Shown one piece after another: positions 15,452 to 23,808 of a stretch of DNA of 28,150 nucleotides. The stretch spans positions 1 through 28,150 of the forward strand of contig JBDSLU010000185.1 of NCBI GenBank assembly GCA_039916225.1, read 5' to 3'. Numbering within the stretch: the stretch's first letter is position 1; every line of letters begins with the position of its first letter. Source of the DNA: JBDSLU01 sp039916225 (lineage in GTDB: Bacteria; Acidobacteriota; Vicinamibacteria; Vicinamibacterales; Vicinamibacteraceae). Made by a program: the position numbers and the translations under genes. A model generated the notes under the pieces. That model saw nothing but the letters and a program-made list of their open reading frames with translations, ran no database searches and was not told the DNA's origin.

Positions 15452-16213
15452 GTGACCTTCATCCACCGAGTGCCCGATCGGGAGGCGGTGTGCCGTGCCT
15501 ACGATTTCTGGAGTCACTTCTATGATGTCGTGGCTGCGCCGTGGGAGTACGGGGCCCGCGCGCAGGCGCTTGCAACCTTGCCGGGAGGGGTGGGGAGCAG
15601 CGTGCTCGACGTCGGCATCGGACCGGGCTCGAATTTCTTCAAGGTTGCGAAGGCCGCGGGGCCCGGGGCCACCGTCTACGGCGTGGATCTCTCGCGCAAA
15701 ATGGTGCGGAAGGCCAGTCGACGGCTGCGGCGCAGCGGGATCGGTACAGCGCGGGTGATGGAAGCGGATGCGGTGACCCTCCCGTTCGCCAACGAGAGCT
15801 TCGACACGGTGCTGAGCAGCTACTTGCTGGATCTGATGCCGATCGAAGTCATCGCGTGTGCGTTGACCGAGTTCCTGCGCGTGCTGAAGCCTTCGGGGCG
15901 GGCCGTGCTCGTCAATCTCACGAAGCTGGCGGCCGACCGGACGACATGGTACGAGCGCTGTTACCAAGCCTTGCCGGCCATGGGCCAGGCATACGTCTTC
16001 GGGGGCTGCAGGCCGGTGCGGTTGGCGCACCTGGTCAGCGCAGCGGGCTTCCTGGCCGCCAACCGTACTATCGTCCAGCACGGCCTTGCGTCCGAGATCC
16101 TCGTCGCGAGGAAGCCGGCGGCGGACCTAGTCGCGGGCCGAGGCGCGGGGCCGGTTACCCTGGCGGTGTCAGGAGGTCACCGAGGACCGGCGGCGGGGTT
16201 CACGACCACTTGA
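15452..16213 (+). CDS. UbiE/COQ5-like SAM-dependent methyltransferase
   Basis: 253 residues. It starts at GTG with FIHRVPDREAVCRAYDFWSHFYD, a UbiE-type N-terminus. Motif I is VLDVGIGPG (about residues 50-58), then GVDLSRKM (motif II), ANESFDTVLSSYLLDLMP (motif IV) and RVLKPSGRAVLVNLTK (motif V). Members of this group methylate quinones, lipids or small hydrophobic compounds; the substrate is not evident. Residues after about 225 form a low-complexity tail. It ends 13 bp from the end of the convergent ClC gene. The short leader and operator A directly upstream suggest control by the regulator of the operator-motif set. Confidence 0.85.
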   Translation: MTFIHRVPDREAVCRAYDFWSHFYDVVAAPWEYGARAQALATLPGGVGSSVLDVGIGPGSNFFKVAKAAGPGATVYGVDLSRKMVRKASRRLRRSGIGTARVMEADAVTLPFANESFDTVLSSYLLDLMPIEVIACALTEFLRVLKPSGRAVLVNLTKLAADRTTWYERCYQALPAMGQAYVFGGCRPVRLAHLVSAAGFLAANRTIVQHGLASEILVARKPAADLVAGRGAGPVTLAVSGGHRGPAAGFTTT

Positions 16214-16226
16214 TGACGGACGGAGC

Positions 16227-19070
16227 CTACGGCGAGACAGCCGAGAGGACCAACGCCAGCTTCTCACTGGCGGGTGAATCGGGGCAACCCGCCTGCCGTG
16301 TCCGCCAGAGCCGCTCGGCCTCATCGAGGTTGCGCTCCGCTGCCGCGTCGCGATCGGCGGGCTCGTCGACGGGCGGCAGGGCGCGCGCCGCGTCGGCGGA
16401 CGCCGGGCGGCACTCGCGGAGCTCCTGCCGGACCAGAGCGAGCAAGGCGATGCTGCGCTCGTAGCGCGTTCGCGCGCTCAGGCCTCGGCCGGTCGGGTCG
16501 AGCGCCGTGACGTCGTCGCTGAGGGCGAGGTGCTGTTGTGCCCGCTCGTTCCGCGGGTCGAGACGCAGAGCCGTGCGAAAGCTCGCGGCGGCGGCACGGT
16601 ACTGATGGCGCGCGAGGTGCGCCTCTCCCATGCCCACGTAGGCGGCCGGATCGCGAGGCGAGGCCCGGCTGATGCGCCTCCACGCATCGAGCGAGCGATC
16701 GGGCGCGCCCGCGCGAAGGTACAGGTCGGCGATACGTCGATCGATGGCGGGGTCTTCGGTGCTCTGTTCGAGGAGCAGCAGCTCGGCGAGCAACTCCCGG
16801 CTGGGGCCTCGCCGCGCCAACAGGTCAATCACCTCGAAGCGGACCTCGGCGCGATGGGCGGCCGCGTCGTTCGGCCAATGGCCGTAGAGGGCCCGATGGT
16901 AATAGGCCATCGCATCTTCGCCGGCCCCGCGCCTGGCGCTGGCCCGGGCCATCAACAGGTTCGCCTCGCCGTCGGTGTGATGCTGGCGCAGGACGTCGGT
17001 CAGTGCGGCCTGCGCTTCCTCGACACGATCGCTCGACAGCTCCGCCCGGGCCAAAGCCACGCGGTAGGTTCGCTCGCCGCGCGCGAGGCCGACCGCTCCC
17101 TGGAAGCGATGCACCGCCCCCTTCGGATCACCGCCGACTTCGAGTTTCAGGCCCGCCTCGAAGTTCCGGCGCGCGTCAGCCCGGTTCTGTGCGCGATCGG
17201 CCCGCACCAGCCAGGTGTCGGCCGCGGCCAGGGCGGCGACCGCCGCCAGGATGATGCCCACCGTCGTAGCCAGCGACGGTGCGTCGAGCCGCAACTCGCC
17301 GAACGTCAGGGATCGAGGCGCTGCCTCCGCCCTTGCAGTGACGCCAAGGGCGTCGACGACGTCGGCCAAGCTGACCAGGCCGAGCAGCTCACGGACGTTG
17401 GCGCGGCTCACGACCGGCAGTAGCCGCACGCCTGAGGCGTGTATGCGCTCGAGGGCCAGAGGCAGGCCGTGATCGGGATGCAGGTGCATCTGTGTCATGG
17501 CCGGCGTCGCGTGATCGAGGCGATCCAGAGCGTGTACTTTCGCGTCGCCCAATCCATTGTCCGACGCGTCCCGCAACGCCGGCGCCGGGAGCAGGCCCGC
17601 GAATCCGTCAGGAGCGACGACGGGCCACGCCTCGAGCGCTGAACCCTGCGTCGCCGCCAGGGCGTCGGCGACCGTGCAGTTGGGGCCGGCCGCCGGCGGA
17701 ATCGGCCGAATGGCCTGTGAAACGGTGCCGGACCGCGCGCCGCCGCGGTGGTCGCCCGACGGCAGATGAATGCCCTCCTGGAGGGCGAGCGCCTCGTAGA
17801 TCGGCACCCGCTGCAGGCGGTGCGACACATAGTAGGCCAGCAAATTCGAGATCATCAGCGGGACGATGATCGTGTAGTCCCGTGTGAGCTCGAAGATCAT
17901 GATGACGGACGTCAGCGGTGTCCGGACGATGCCCGCGAAGGCCGTGCCCATGCCCACGACGGCGTAGGCTCCAGGCAACGCCGTCGAGCCAGGCAGCAGC
18001 GCGTGTGCGATGGCGCCAACGGTGGCGCCGATCATCGCGCCGATGAACAGGCTCGGTCCGAAGATGCCGCCGGCATTCCCCGACGCGTAGCAGGTGGCCG
18101 TGGCGACGCTCTTCAGCAGGGCGAGCAGCACGACCACCTGCAACACCACCTCGCCGTTCAAGGTCCGCTCGATGTAGTCGTAGCCAACCCCGAGCACCTC
18201 GGGTACGAAGAACCCCAGGACGCCTACCATCAGCCCGCCGGCCACGGGCGACAGCCAGGCCCAGCGGCCGGGGCGTGCCAGGAAGCCGCGTCGCATCCAC
18301 AGCAGCAGCTTGACGAATCCCGCCGAGGCGACGCCGCCGACCACGCCGAGCACGGCGTAGATCGCCAGCTCGCTCGGGTGCACCAGCTGGTATCCGGCGA
18401 CGTGGAAGAGCGGCTCGTCGCCTAGGAAGGCGTGCAGGATCATCCACGCCGTGGCTGAACTGACGACGGCCCCGCCGAGGATGGGCGCGTGGAGATCGCC
18501 GACGATCTCCTCGAGCGCGAAGAGGACGCCGGCGATCGGCGTGTTGAAGGCGGCAGCGAGCGCCGCCGAACCGCCCAGCGGGATCAGTTCCTTGATGCGC
18601 GCTTCGCTCAGGCCGATGCGCTGGCCAATCAGCGAAGCCAGGCCAGCGCCGATGTGCACCGACGGGCCTTCCCGGCCGAGCGCGATGCCGCTGGCCAGCG
18701 TGGTGCAACAGCAGACGAACTTGCCCACGACCGTGCGCAGCCCGATGACGCCATCGCCGACAAAGAGCGCGAACTTGGTCTGGGGGATGCCGCTGCCGCG
18801 GGCGAGCGGGAAGTAACGAACGAGCAGGAAGGCGGACACGAGCGACCCCACGACGGGCACGAATAGCCGGCGCCACGCGGGGGCATCCGCCGGGTACATC
18901 CGGGCGGACAGATGGCCGGTCAGCAGGATGAACGCCACGATGGTCAGGCCGACCAGCGTGCCGATCAGCAGGCTCAACAGCAGCGTCAGCTGGTGCTCGC
19001 TGCGACGGACCCCGTCCAGCCAGCGGCTGCCGCGTCCGGCCAGCGCACGAAGAACATTCCGACCGAACAT
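16227..19070 (-). CDS. ClC chloride channel/antiporter fused to CBS-like region, membrane helix and TPR domain
   Basis: 947 residues from ATG 19070. The frame opens at 19118, but that ATG lies upstream of a likely -10 element (TACGAT, 19114-19109). The ClC core (about 25-430) has the selectivity motifs GSGIPQ, GREGPSVHIG (gating Glu) and FNTPIAGVLFALEE (internal Glu of proton-coupled ClCs), suggesting a Cl-/H+ exchanger. A region with CBS-like halves (about 470-590; GVRLLPVVSRANVRELLGLVS) follows. Then there is an extra membrane helix (VGIILAAVAALAAADTWL) and about 310 residues of TPR-like helices (GEAHLARHQYRAAAASFRTALRLDP). The additional helix would place the TPR part on the opposite side of the membrane from the CBS part. 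I know of no standard ClC with this tail. Operators C and B lie directly upstream. Confidence 0.87.
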   Translation of the reverse strand: MFGRNVLRALAGRGSRWLDGVRRSEHQLTLLLSLLIGTLVGLTIVAFILLTGHLSARMYPADAPAWRRLFVPVVGSLVSAFLLVRYFPLARGSGIPQTKFALFVGDGVIGLRTVVGKFVCCCTTLASGIALGREGPSVHIGAGLASLIGQRIGLSEARIKELIPLGGSAALAAAFNTPIAGVLFALEEIVGDLHAPILGGAVVSSATAWMILHAFLGDEPLFHVAGYQLVHPSELAIYAVLGVVGGVASAGFVKLLLWMRRGFLARPGRWAWLSPVAGGLMVGVLGFFVPEVLGVGYDYIERTLNGEVVLQVVVLLALLKSVATATCYASGNAGGIFGPSLFIGAMIGATVGAIAHALLPGSTALPGAYAVVGMGTAFAGIVRTPLTSVIMIFELTRDYTIIVPLMISNLLAYYVSHRLQRVPIYEALALQEGIHLPSGDHRGGARSGTVSQAIRPIPPAAGPNCTVADALAATQGSALEAWPVVAPDGFAGLLPAPALRDASDNGLGDAKVHALDRLDHATPAMTQMHLHPDHGLPLALERIHASGVRLLPVVSRANVRELLGLVSLADVVDALGVTARAEAAPRSLTFGELRLDAPSLATTVGIILAAVAALAAADTWLVRADRAQNRADARRNFEAGLKLEVGGDPKGAVHRFQGAVGLARGERTYRVALARAELSSDRVEEAQAALTDVLRQHHTDGEANLLMARASARRGAGEDAMAYYHRALYGHWPNDAAAHRAEVRFEVIDLLARRGPSRELLAELLLLEQSTEDPAIDRRIADLYLRAGAPDRSLDAWRRISRASPRDPAAYVGMGEAHLARHQYRAAAASFRTALRLDPRNERAQQHLALSDDVTALDPTGRGLSARTRYERSIALLALVRQELRECRPASADAARALPPVDEPADRDAAAERNLDEAERLWRTRQAGCPDSPASEKLALVLSAVSP

Positions 19071-19121
19071 CACCGCTGTCGAGTGGCACACGCGTTCGAC
19101 ATCGGGCCATCGTAGCACGGT

Positions 19122-19137
19122 CGTTTGAGATCAAACG
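19122..19137 (-). promoter_or_regulatory. Operator-like site C (core TTTGAGATCAAA)
   Basis: CGTTTGA, two bases, TCAAACG: a perfect 7-base-arm inverted repeat. It lies just upstream of a TACGATGG element that resembles the TATCGTGG elements elsewhere. Placed to control the ClC-TPR gene. Confidence 0.7.
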
Positions 19138-19188
19138 ACATGACCACCACGGGCGGCGTCGGATCGGAAGGTGAGATCGTGAAAATAC

Positions 19189-19200
19189 TTTGAGGTCAAA
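19189..19200 (-). promoter_or_regulatory. Operator-like site B (TTTGAGGTCAAA)
   Basis: Exact reverse complement of site A. Read on the minus strand it extends to TTTGACCTCAAAGTATTT, matching site A in 17 of 18 bases. It lies 51 bases from site C in the divergent ClC/GT20-remnant region; TATGAT (19205-19210) overlaps the remnant's ATG. Confidence 0.65.
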
Positions 19201-19205
19201 CCAAT

Positions 19206-19379
19206 ATGATACGCTCCAGCCGTGCCGAATCGCATCGCATCCTCATCGTGTCGAATCGTCTGCCGGTGACCGCCGACGCGCTCGGCGAGCGCGTCCGGCT
19301 CACGTCGTCCAGCGGCGGCCTCGCGACCGGCCTGGCGCCGTGGCACCGCGATGGCGAGGGCGTGCGGATCGGGTGGCGG
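19206..19379 (+). pseudogene. 5' remnant of a second GT20 (trehalose-6-phosphate synthase) gene
   Basis: Only the first 57 codons survive: HRILIVSNRLPVTADALGE, then SSSGGLATGLAPWHRDGEG and GVRIGW. These are the N-terminal nucleotide-sugar loop of the TPS clade, which differs from the GT20 half at 8988. Homology stops at 19376, where mscS-like sequence begins in a different frame. A large deletion has joined the two genes. The remnant has lost all catalytic residues beyond the glycine loop. Confidence 0.8.
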
Positions 19380-20128
19380 CGGCGTCGGTGACGCTGACGG
19401 CCGCCGGCTTGGCCAGCGGGCTGGTCGTCGTCTATGGCCGGCATCTCGCGCCCTCGTTGGGAGCGAGCAGCCTGATGCGGAACATCGCTTGGGGGCTGGT
19501 CGCGGGATTGGGGCTCCTCGTCATCCTCAACGGCGTCGGCGTGTCGATCACGCCGATGCTGACCGCGTTGGGCGTCGGCGGGCTCGCCGTGGCGCTGGCC
19601 CTCCAGGAGCCGCTGGGCAACTTCTTCGCCGGCCTCTTTCTGACGCTGGCCGGCCAGATCCGCGTCGGCGACTACGTCCGTCTCGACTCGGGCCACGAAG
19701 GCTTCGTCGCTGACTTCGGGTGGCGGTCGACCCGCCTTGGAATGCTGGCCAACAATCTGGTCATCGTGCCGAACAGCCGGCTGGCCCAGGCTCTGGTCGT
19801 CAACCACGACCTGCCGTCCCAGTAGCTGGCCGTCCTCGTCGAGATCGGCGTCGACTATGCGAGCGATCTCGCGCACGTCGAGCGGGTGATCACCGAGGTG
19901 GGCAGGGACGTGATGATGACCGTGTCGGGCGGGGTCGCGGCCTTCGAGCCCTTCGTGCGCTTCCATACGTTTGGCGAATCCAGCGTGGACTTCACGACGA
20001 TCCTGCGCGCCGCCACCTTCGTCGACCAGTATCCGATCAAGCACGAGTTCATCAAGCGCCTCCACGAGCGGTTCGCCCGAGAAGGGATCGTCATTCCCTT
20101 CCCGATCCGTACGCTCAAGAGTGGCTGA
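19380..20128 (+). pseudogene. Truncated mechanosensitive channel (mscS-family) gene with an in-frame stop
   Basis: From about 19382 the frame reads LGVGGLAVALALQEPLGNFF and RVGDYVRLDSGHEGFVADFG, then NNLVIVPNSRLAQALVVN, the pore helix and beta domain of MscS channels. The N-terminal membrane helices are absent, removed by the deletion that fused it to the GT20 remnant. A TAG at 19823-19825 interrupts the frame, which then continues in phase (LAVLVEIGVDYASDLAHVE to IVIPFPIRTLKSG) to TGA at 20126-20128. The C-terminal part is otherwise typical. Two independent lesions make function unlikely. Known role of intact MscS: releasing solutes on hypo-osmotic shock. Confidence 0.85.
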
Positions 20129-20144
20129 CGGCGCCCTTCTCGGG

Positions 20145-21446
20145 TCATCCGTTGGCACGGCCCCGACGAAGGCCGGGTATCAGCGTGATCCGGCGGCGGT
20201 GCGGCGACGCCTGTGCCGGCGGGTAGACCAGGCGACGGTGATACATGGCAGTCAGCCTGCGCACGCAGGCGGCGCGGACCCGTTCTACGTCGCGGCTGGT
20301 GAGGCCGCACTGCGCGAGCTGCCCGTCGCGCTCGATGCCGTCGACGACGCGAGTGACCAACGCAGCCGACGCGGTCTCGTCGGCCGGCTGGTTGGCCCGC
20401 GAGGCGGCCTCGATCTGGTCCGCGATCATCACGATCGCGGTTTCCTTGGACCTCGGCTGCGGCCCGGGATAGCGAAAGGATTCCGTGGCGCGCGCCTCGC
20501 AGTCGGCGCGATCCAGGAAGTACCGCATGACGCCGGTGCCGTGGTGCTCGCGCGCGAAGTCGGCCAGGCGTTCACCCATGCGATGCTGTCGGAGGAGCAG
20601 GACACCGTCGGTGACGTGGCGGCGGAGGATCGCCGCGCTCTCGACCGGGGAGAGGGCGTCGTGTGGGTTGGCGCCACGCTGGTTCTCGATGTAGTAGTCA
20701 GCGGCGAGGGTCTTTCCGACGTCGTGATACAGGGCGCCGACACGTGCCAGCAGAGCATCGGCACGAATCTCGCGTGCGGCTGCGTCAGCCAGAAGCGCGA
20801 CATTGATGGAGTGCTGAAACGTTCCAGGAGCTTGCACGCTGAGCTCCTGAACCAGCGCGTGGTCGTAATTGAGCCACTCGCTCAATGTGAGACGCGTGGC
20901 ATGTCCGAACAATCGCTCCAGCGGGGCGCCAAGCGTGAGGACGGCCGCCGCGGCCACGACCCCCGCCGCCACCGGGACGATCACCCCGACCGCGAGCTGG
21001 CCGAGGCTCACCGGGGCCGCCCCGGGAAGGAGCGCCGTCGCGGTGGTCAGGGCGGCACAGGCCACCCCGGTCTGAACGCCAGCCTGCAACACGGTCGATC
21101 GGCGGGTCGCGGTGGCCACCAGCTCCGCGCCGAGCCACGATCCGGCGAGCGCGGCCACGATCGTCGACACCGGCCGACCCAGGTGCCAGAGCGTCGCAGC
21201 GGTGGCGATGACGCAGGCGCTGGAGGCCCAGCGGCCGAGAGCGAGGCGGGTGTGCATGGCGCCGAAGAGCGCCGTGGCCATCACGACGAGCGTCCCGAGA
21301 CGCGGCAGGTCCCGGGTCGAGACCTCGACGACCCAGGTGAGCGCGGCCGCGCCGCCCACCAGCATCGTGCTGCTCAACGCGTGGGGGGGCCGTGCGACGA
21401 CCTCGCCAAGGTAGCGATACCGGCGGCGCCGGCGGGAGGTGGACAT
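20145..21446 (-). CDS. HD-domain phosphohydrolase, PgpH-like (probable c-di-AMP phosphodiesterase)
   Basis: 433 residues. About 4-6 membrane helices (residues 25-172) precede a cytoplasmic HD domain: GTFQHSINVALLA (His212), ALYHDVGK (His241, Asp242), a NPHDALSP segment, RRHVTDG (His277), REHHGTGVMRYF (His301, His302) and VMIADQIEAA. The ENQ-G-NPHD-LSP block and HHGT motif are typical of PgpH-type 7TM-HD enzymes that hydrolyse c-di-AMP. The large extracellular 7TMR-HDED domain of classical PgpH is missing. The start is set at MSTSRRRRR; two earlier in-frame ATGs (21476, 21524) lack support. It converges with the mscS remnant 16 bp away. c-di-AMP controls K+ and osmolyte transport in many bacteria, which fits the surrounding genes. 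Confidence 0.85.
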   Translation of the reverse strand: MSTSRRRRRYRYLGEVVARPPHALSSTMLVGGAAALTWVVEVSTRDLPRLGTLVVMATALFGAMHTRLALGRWASSACVIATAATLWHLGRPVSTIVAALAGSWLGAELVATATRRSTVLQAGVQTGVACAALTTATALLPGAAPVSLGQLAVGVIVPVAAGVVAAAAVLTLGAPLERLFGHATRLTLSEWLNYDHALVQELSVQAPGTFQHSINVALLADAAAREIRADALLARVGALYHDVGKTLAADYYIENQRGANPHDALSPVESAAILRRHVTDGVLLLRQHRMGERLADFAREHHGTGVMRYFLDRADCEARATESFRYPGPQPRSKETAIVMIADQIEAASRANQPADETASAALVTRVVDGIERDGQLAQCGLTSRDVERVRAACVRRLTAMYHRRLVYPPAQASPHRRRITLIPGLRRGRANG

Positions 21447-21548
21447 CGGATGGGCCGGCGCAGATTCTAGCAGCATCGGTCGGCTCGAAGGGCGAGGACC
21501 GTGGTTCTGAGCCGTCGAGGGCAAACCGCGTCGACTGTGTCATAATAG

Positions 21549-21560
21549 TTTGAGCACAAA
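21549..21560 (-). promoter_or_regulatory. Operator-like site D (TTTGAGCACAAA)
   Basis: Read on the minus strand it is TTTGTGCTCAAACTATT, sharing the CTCAAA-N-TATT half with sites A and B. It sits between the HD gene (minus) and the secreted-protein gene (plus), just after a CATAAT element (21541-21546). One arm is degenerate. Confidence 0.5.
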
Positions 21561-21598
21561 AGGACTTCCGGCCCACGACGACAGCGATGGAGGCAGCG

Positions 21599-22162
21599 AT
21601 GCGATATCCCACTGTGATGATGATGGCCTTGGTCGCGATGGCGAGCTCCGGGGCGACGGTCGCGGCCGAGTCGTCCCGGTCGGCACCGCCAGCAGGACGC
21701 CTCCAGCAAGCGCTTCAAGAGCGGCGCATGCATTACGTGGCGGCACGAGCTCCCGGCGAGGAGGGCCGCTACTTGGCGGCGATGCTGGTGGGCGAGGGAC
21801 AACTGCTGGTGGTGAGCGCGCGCTACGCGCAGCCGGCTCTCATGAACGAGCGTTTGTACCGCGGCGACCACGAGGGTGTCTACCGCGAGCTGAACGCGGC
21901 GGGCGAGCGCGATGGCAGGTTGTTCGTCCAGGATCTCGGCCTGCCTGGCCTCCACGCGACGCGCAAAGACGGCGAACCCTTCGACATGATCTACGAGGCC
22001 GTCGTCAAGGGCACGGCTTTCAACGGTGACTGGAAGGCGCAGAAGCTGTCGAAGGACGACTATCGTGACACGTACGACGCAGCCGACGTTCGCTACGCGC
22101 GGGCCCTCGAGGCGCTTCTTGTGTCGCTCGAAGATTCGACAGCCACGACCGCGAAGCGCTGA
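21599..22162 (+). CDS. Secreted conserved protein of unknown function
   Basis: 187 residues. The signal peptide (RYPTVMMMALVAMASSGATVAAE, about 1-24) is followed by a polar domain with YVAARAPGEEGRYLAAMLVG, LNERLYRGDHEGVYRELNAA-like helices, and DWKAQKLSKDDYRDTYDAAD. It has no cysteine in the mature part and no recognisable catalytic motif. I do not recognise the family. The start at 21599 is chosen because GGAGG (21589-21593) lies six bases upstream. Operator D lies about 40 bases upstream. Its end converges with the marR gene across a hairpin. Confidence 0.72.
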   Translation: MRYPTVMMMALVAMASSGATVAAESSRSAPPAGRLQQALQERRMHYVAARAPGEEGRYLAAMLVGEGQLLVVSARYAQPALMNERLYRGDHEGVYRELNAAGERDGRLFVQDLGLPGLHATRKDGEPFDMIYEAVVKGTAFNGDWKAQKLSKDDYRDTYDAADVRYARALEALLVSLEDSTATTAKR

Positions 22163-22170
22163 AGCTGAAG

Positions 22171-22190
22171 GGGTGGCGGCTCCGCCATCC
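22171..22190. terminator. Hairpin between convergent genes
   Basis: GGGTGGCGG (22171-22179), loop CT, CCGCCATCC (22182-22190): nine pairs with one G-T wobble, between the ends of the secreted-protein and marR genes. No clear T-run on either strand. Confidence 0.45.
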
Positions 22191-22216
22191 TGGCGCGGCG
22201 TCGCCGGCGCGGTGTT

Positions 22217-22768
22217 TCAGCGTCGGCGCGACGGCCGCTGTCCAGTCTTGGGTTCACCGACGTCGAGCGCTTCGGCCAGCGCCTCGAGCACATTGCGAGC
22301 CGCTCGCTGATGGTCCGCCGGCACGCGCGAGAGCGCTGACTTCACCGCCGCTTCGACGGTGCCGGCCATGGCCACGTTCAAGGTCTGCCCGCCTGGCGTC
22401 AGGCGCAGGACCGCGCGTCTGCCGTCCCCGGCGTCTCGCACGCGACTGACGAGCCGCTGCGTCTCCAGCCGCTTCAGGACGCCCGTCAGCGTGCTGGGAT
22501 GCAGGTGCAGCACTTTCGCCAGCGCGCCGGCCGAGATGCCAGGAGACAGGCCGACGACTCGGATGACGAGACGTTGAGGCCCGGTCACGTGAAGCGTCCG
22601 ATTCATCCGCTTCGACGCCTTTTGCAGGCCATGCACCGTGACCCACAGCGTTCTCATGAACTGGAGGACCTCATCCAGCTCGACGGATGTGACAGGATCA
22701 ATCTGTACCACTCGACGCCCGGCGCGAGAGGGGCGCTCGCGCAAGCGGCGCGCATTCGACACGGCCAT
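22217..22768 (-). CDS. MarR-family transcriptional regulator
   Basis: 183 residues from ATG 22768; the longer frame to 22942 runs into the divergent transglycosylase gene and is not MarR-like. The winged helix spans about 75-140: TGPQRLVIRVVGLSPGISAG, then LAKVLHLHPSTLTGVLKRLE (recognition helix) and RVRDAGDGRRAVLRLTP (wing with the conserved Asp-x-Arg). MarR dimers bind short palindromes such as TTTG-N4-CAAA, which fits sites A-E. It is therefore the best candidate regulator of that set, though no copy of the motif lies at its own promoter (22769-22821). Confidence 0.88.
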   Translation of the reverse strand: MAVSNARRLRERPSRAGRRVVQIDPVTSVELDEVLQFMRTLWVTVHGLQKASKRMNRTLHVTGPQRLVIRVVGLSPGISAGALAKVLHLHPSTLTGVLKRLETQRLVSRVRDAGDGRRAVLRLTPGGQTLNVAMAGTVEAAVKSALSRVPADHQRAARNVLEALAEALDVGEPKTGQRPSRRR

Positions 22769-22821
22769 TCGACGGGCGCAGTGTAACAGACCGACGGCGG
22801 CGCGCCGCCTTAGACCGTACC

Positions 22822-23808
22822 GTGGCGAACCGCCTTCGCTCGATCGCGCTCGCCAGCCTGGTGCTTCTCGGGACGCTCGGCGCCGGGGCGGCCTGGCTGC
22901 GCCAATGGCTGTCGACCACGCTCCCCGACGTTCGGCCGCCATCGATCCGTGCGGTCTTCACCGACGCGACACCCTTGATGGTCACGATCAGCGTTCCCGG
23001 CGCGCAACTGCCGTGGCCGAGCACTCCGGACGCGATTCGCAGTGACGTCACCGTGTGGCGCATGATGCACTCGGCAGACTGGAACCGGCTGCCGGACGGC
23101 TTGCGGGAAACGGGGCTCGAGCACATGCTCACGCGGTTCGGTTCGATTCTGGTCAGTCCGACGGCGTGGGATCGAATGACTGCCGCCGACTGGGATCGGG
23201 TACCGCAACCGATCCGGACGGTGGCCTACCGACACATGGCGGCCTACTGGGCCGGCTATTACGACGCGGGCGGACAGTACGGTCTTCCGCCGGGCCTCGT
23301 GTCTGACACGATAGCCGCCATCGTGATGTCCGAGTCCTGGTTCGACCACCGCGCCGTTGGCGTCAACCGCGACGGCACGCGCGACATCGGCCTCGGCGGC
23401 GCATCGGAGTTCGCCCGAGGTAGACTGCGCCTCCTGCACGGAGCGGGTCTGGTCGACGTCGGGCCGTCGGACGAGGACTATTTCAACCCGTGGACGTCGA
23501 CGCGATTCGTGGCCATCTGGTTGAGATTGATGATCGGCGAGACTTACGGTGACCTCGATCGCGCCATTGGCGCCTACAACCGAGGTATCGCGGCCGCCGA
23601 TGACCGCGTAGGCTTGGCCTATCTCGCGATGGTGCGCCGTCGCCGGTCGGTGTTCATCCGCAATCGGAGTGCTCCCGTGGCGTGGGACTACCTCTGGCGG
23701 CGGGCCCGCGAGATCGAGCGCGAGGCGTGGCCCTGGATGCAGTCCGCCGCCGCAGCGCGGCCCCAGCGACCGCCGACGCAGGAAGAGGAGTCCGACGAGG
23801 GCAAATGA
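22822..23808 (+). CDS. Lytic transglycosylase-like (SLT domain) protein
   Basis: 328 residues, GTG start. An N-terminal membrane or signal segment (about 8-27) is followed by an SLT-type catalytic region: AAIVMSESWFDHRAVG (Glu171, catalytic), DIGLGGASEFARGRL (the usual GLMQ block is altered), and RAIGAYNRG (AYNxG motif). It cleaves peptidoglycan glycan strands in the periplasm if active. The change in the GLMQ block makes substrate handling uncertain. It is divergent from marR with only 53 bp between them. Its last bases abut operator E, so the next operon's promoter begins at its stop codon. Confidence 0.83.
   Translation: MANRLRSIALASLVLLGTLGAGAAWLRQWLSTTLPDVRPPSIRAVFTDATPLMVTISVPGAQLPWPSTPDAIRSDVTVWRMMHSADWNRLPDGLRETGLEHMLTRFGSILVSPTAWDRMTAADWDRVPQPIRTVAYRHMAAYWAGYYDAGGQYGLPPGLVSDTIAAIVMSESWFDHRAVGVNRDGTRDIGLGGASEFARGRLRLLHGAGLVDVGPSDEDYFNPWTSTRFVAIWLRLMIGETYGDLDRAIGAYNRGIAAADDRVGLAYLAMVRRRRSVFIRNRSAPVAWDYLWRRAREIEREAWPWMQSAAAARPQRPPTQEEESDEGK

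Noticed and set aside
14972..16081. Long minus-strand frame of 369 codons opposite the methyltransferase gene
   Set aside because: It is the antisense of the 15452-16213 gene and of the monooxygenase remnant; it has no domain signal and an Arg/His/Pro-rich composition typical of antisense frames in GC-rich DNA.
19122..19200. Operator-like sites B and C read as FNR boxes for the Crp/Fnr regulator
   Set aside because: FNR/CRP boxes have half-sites separated by four to six bases (TTGAT-N4-ATCAA); these dyads have two central bases and different arms.
19971..21470. Plus-strand frame of 499 codons across the mscS remnant and HD gene
   Set aside because: It is antisense to the HD phosphohydrolase, whose motifs are unmistakable on the minus strand; the composition is non-protein-like.
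22796..22809. 14-bp perfect palindrome GGCGGCGCGCCGCC between marR and the transglycosylase gene
   Set aside because: Pure G/C palindromes of this kind arise easily in this composition, and no other copy or promoter relation was seen.
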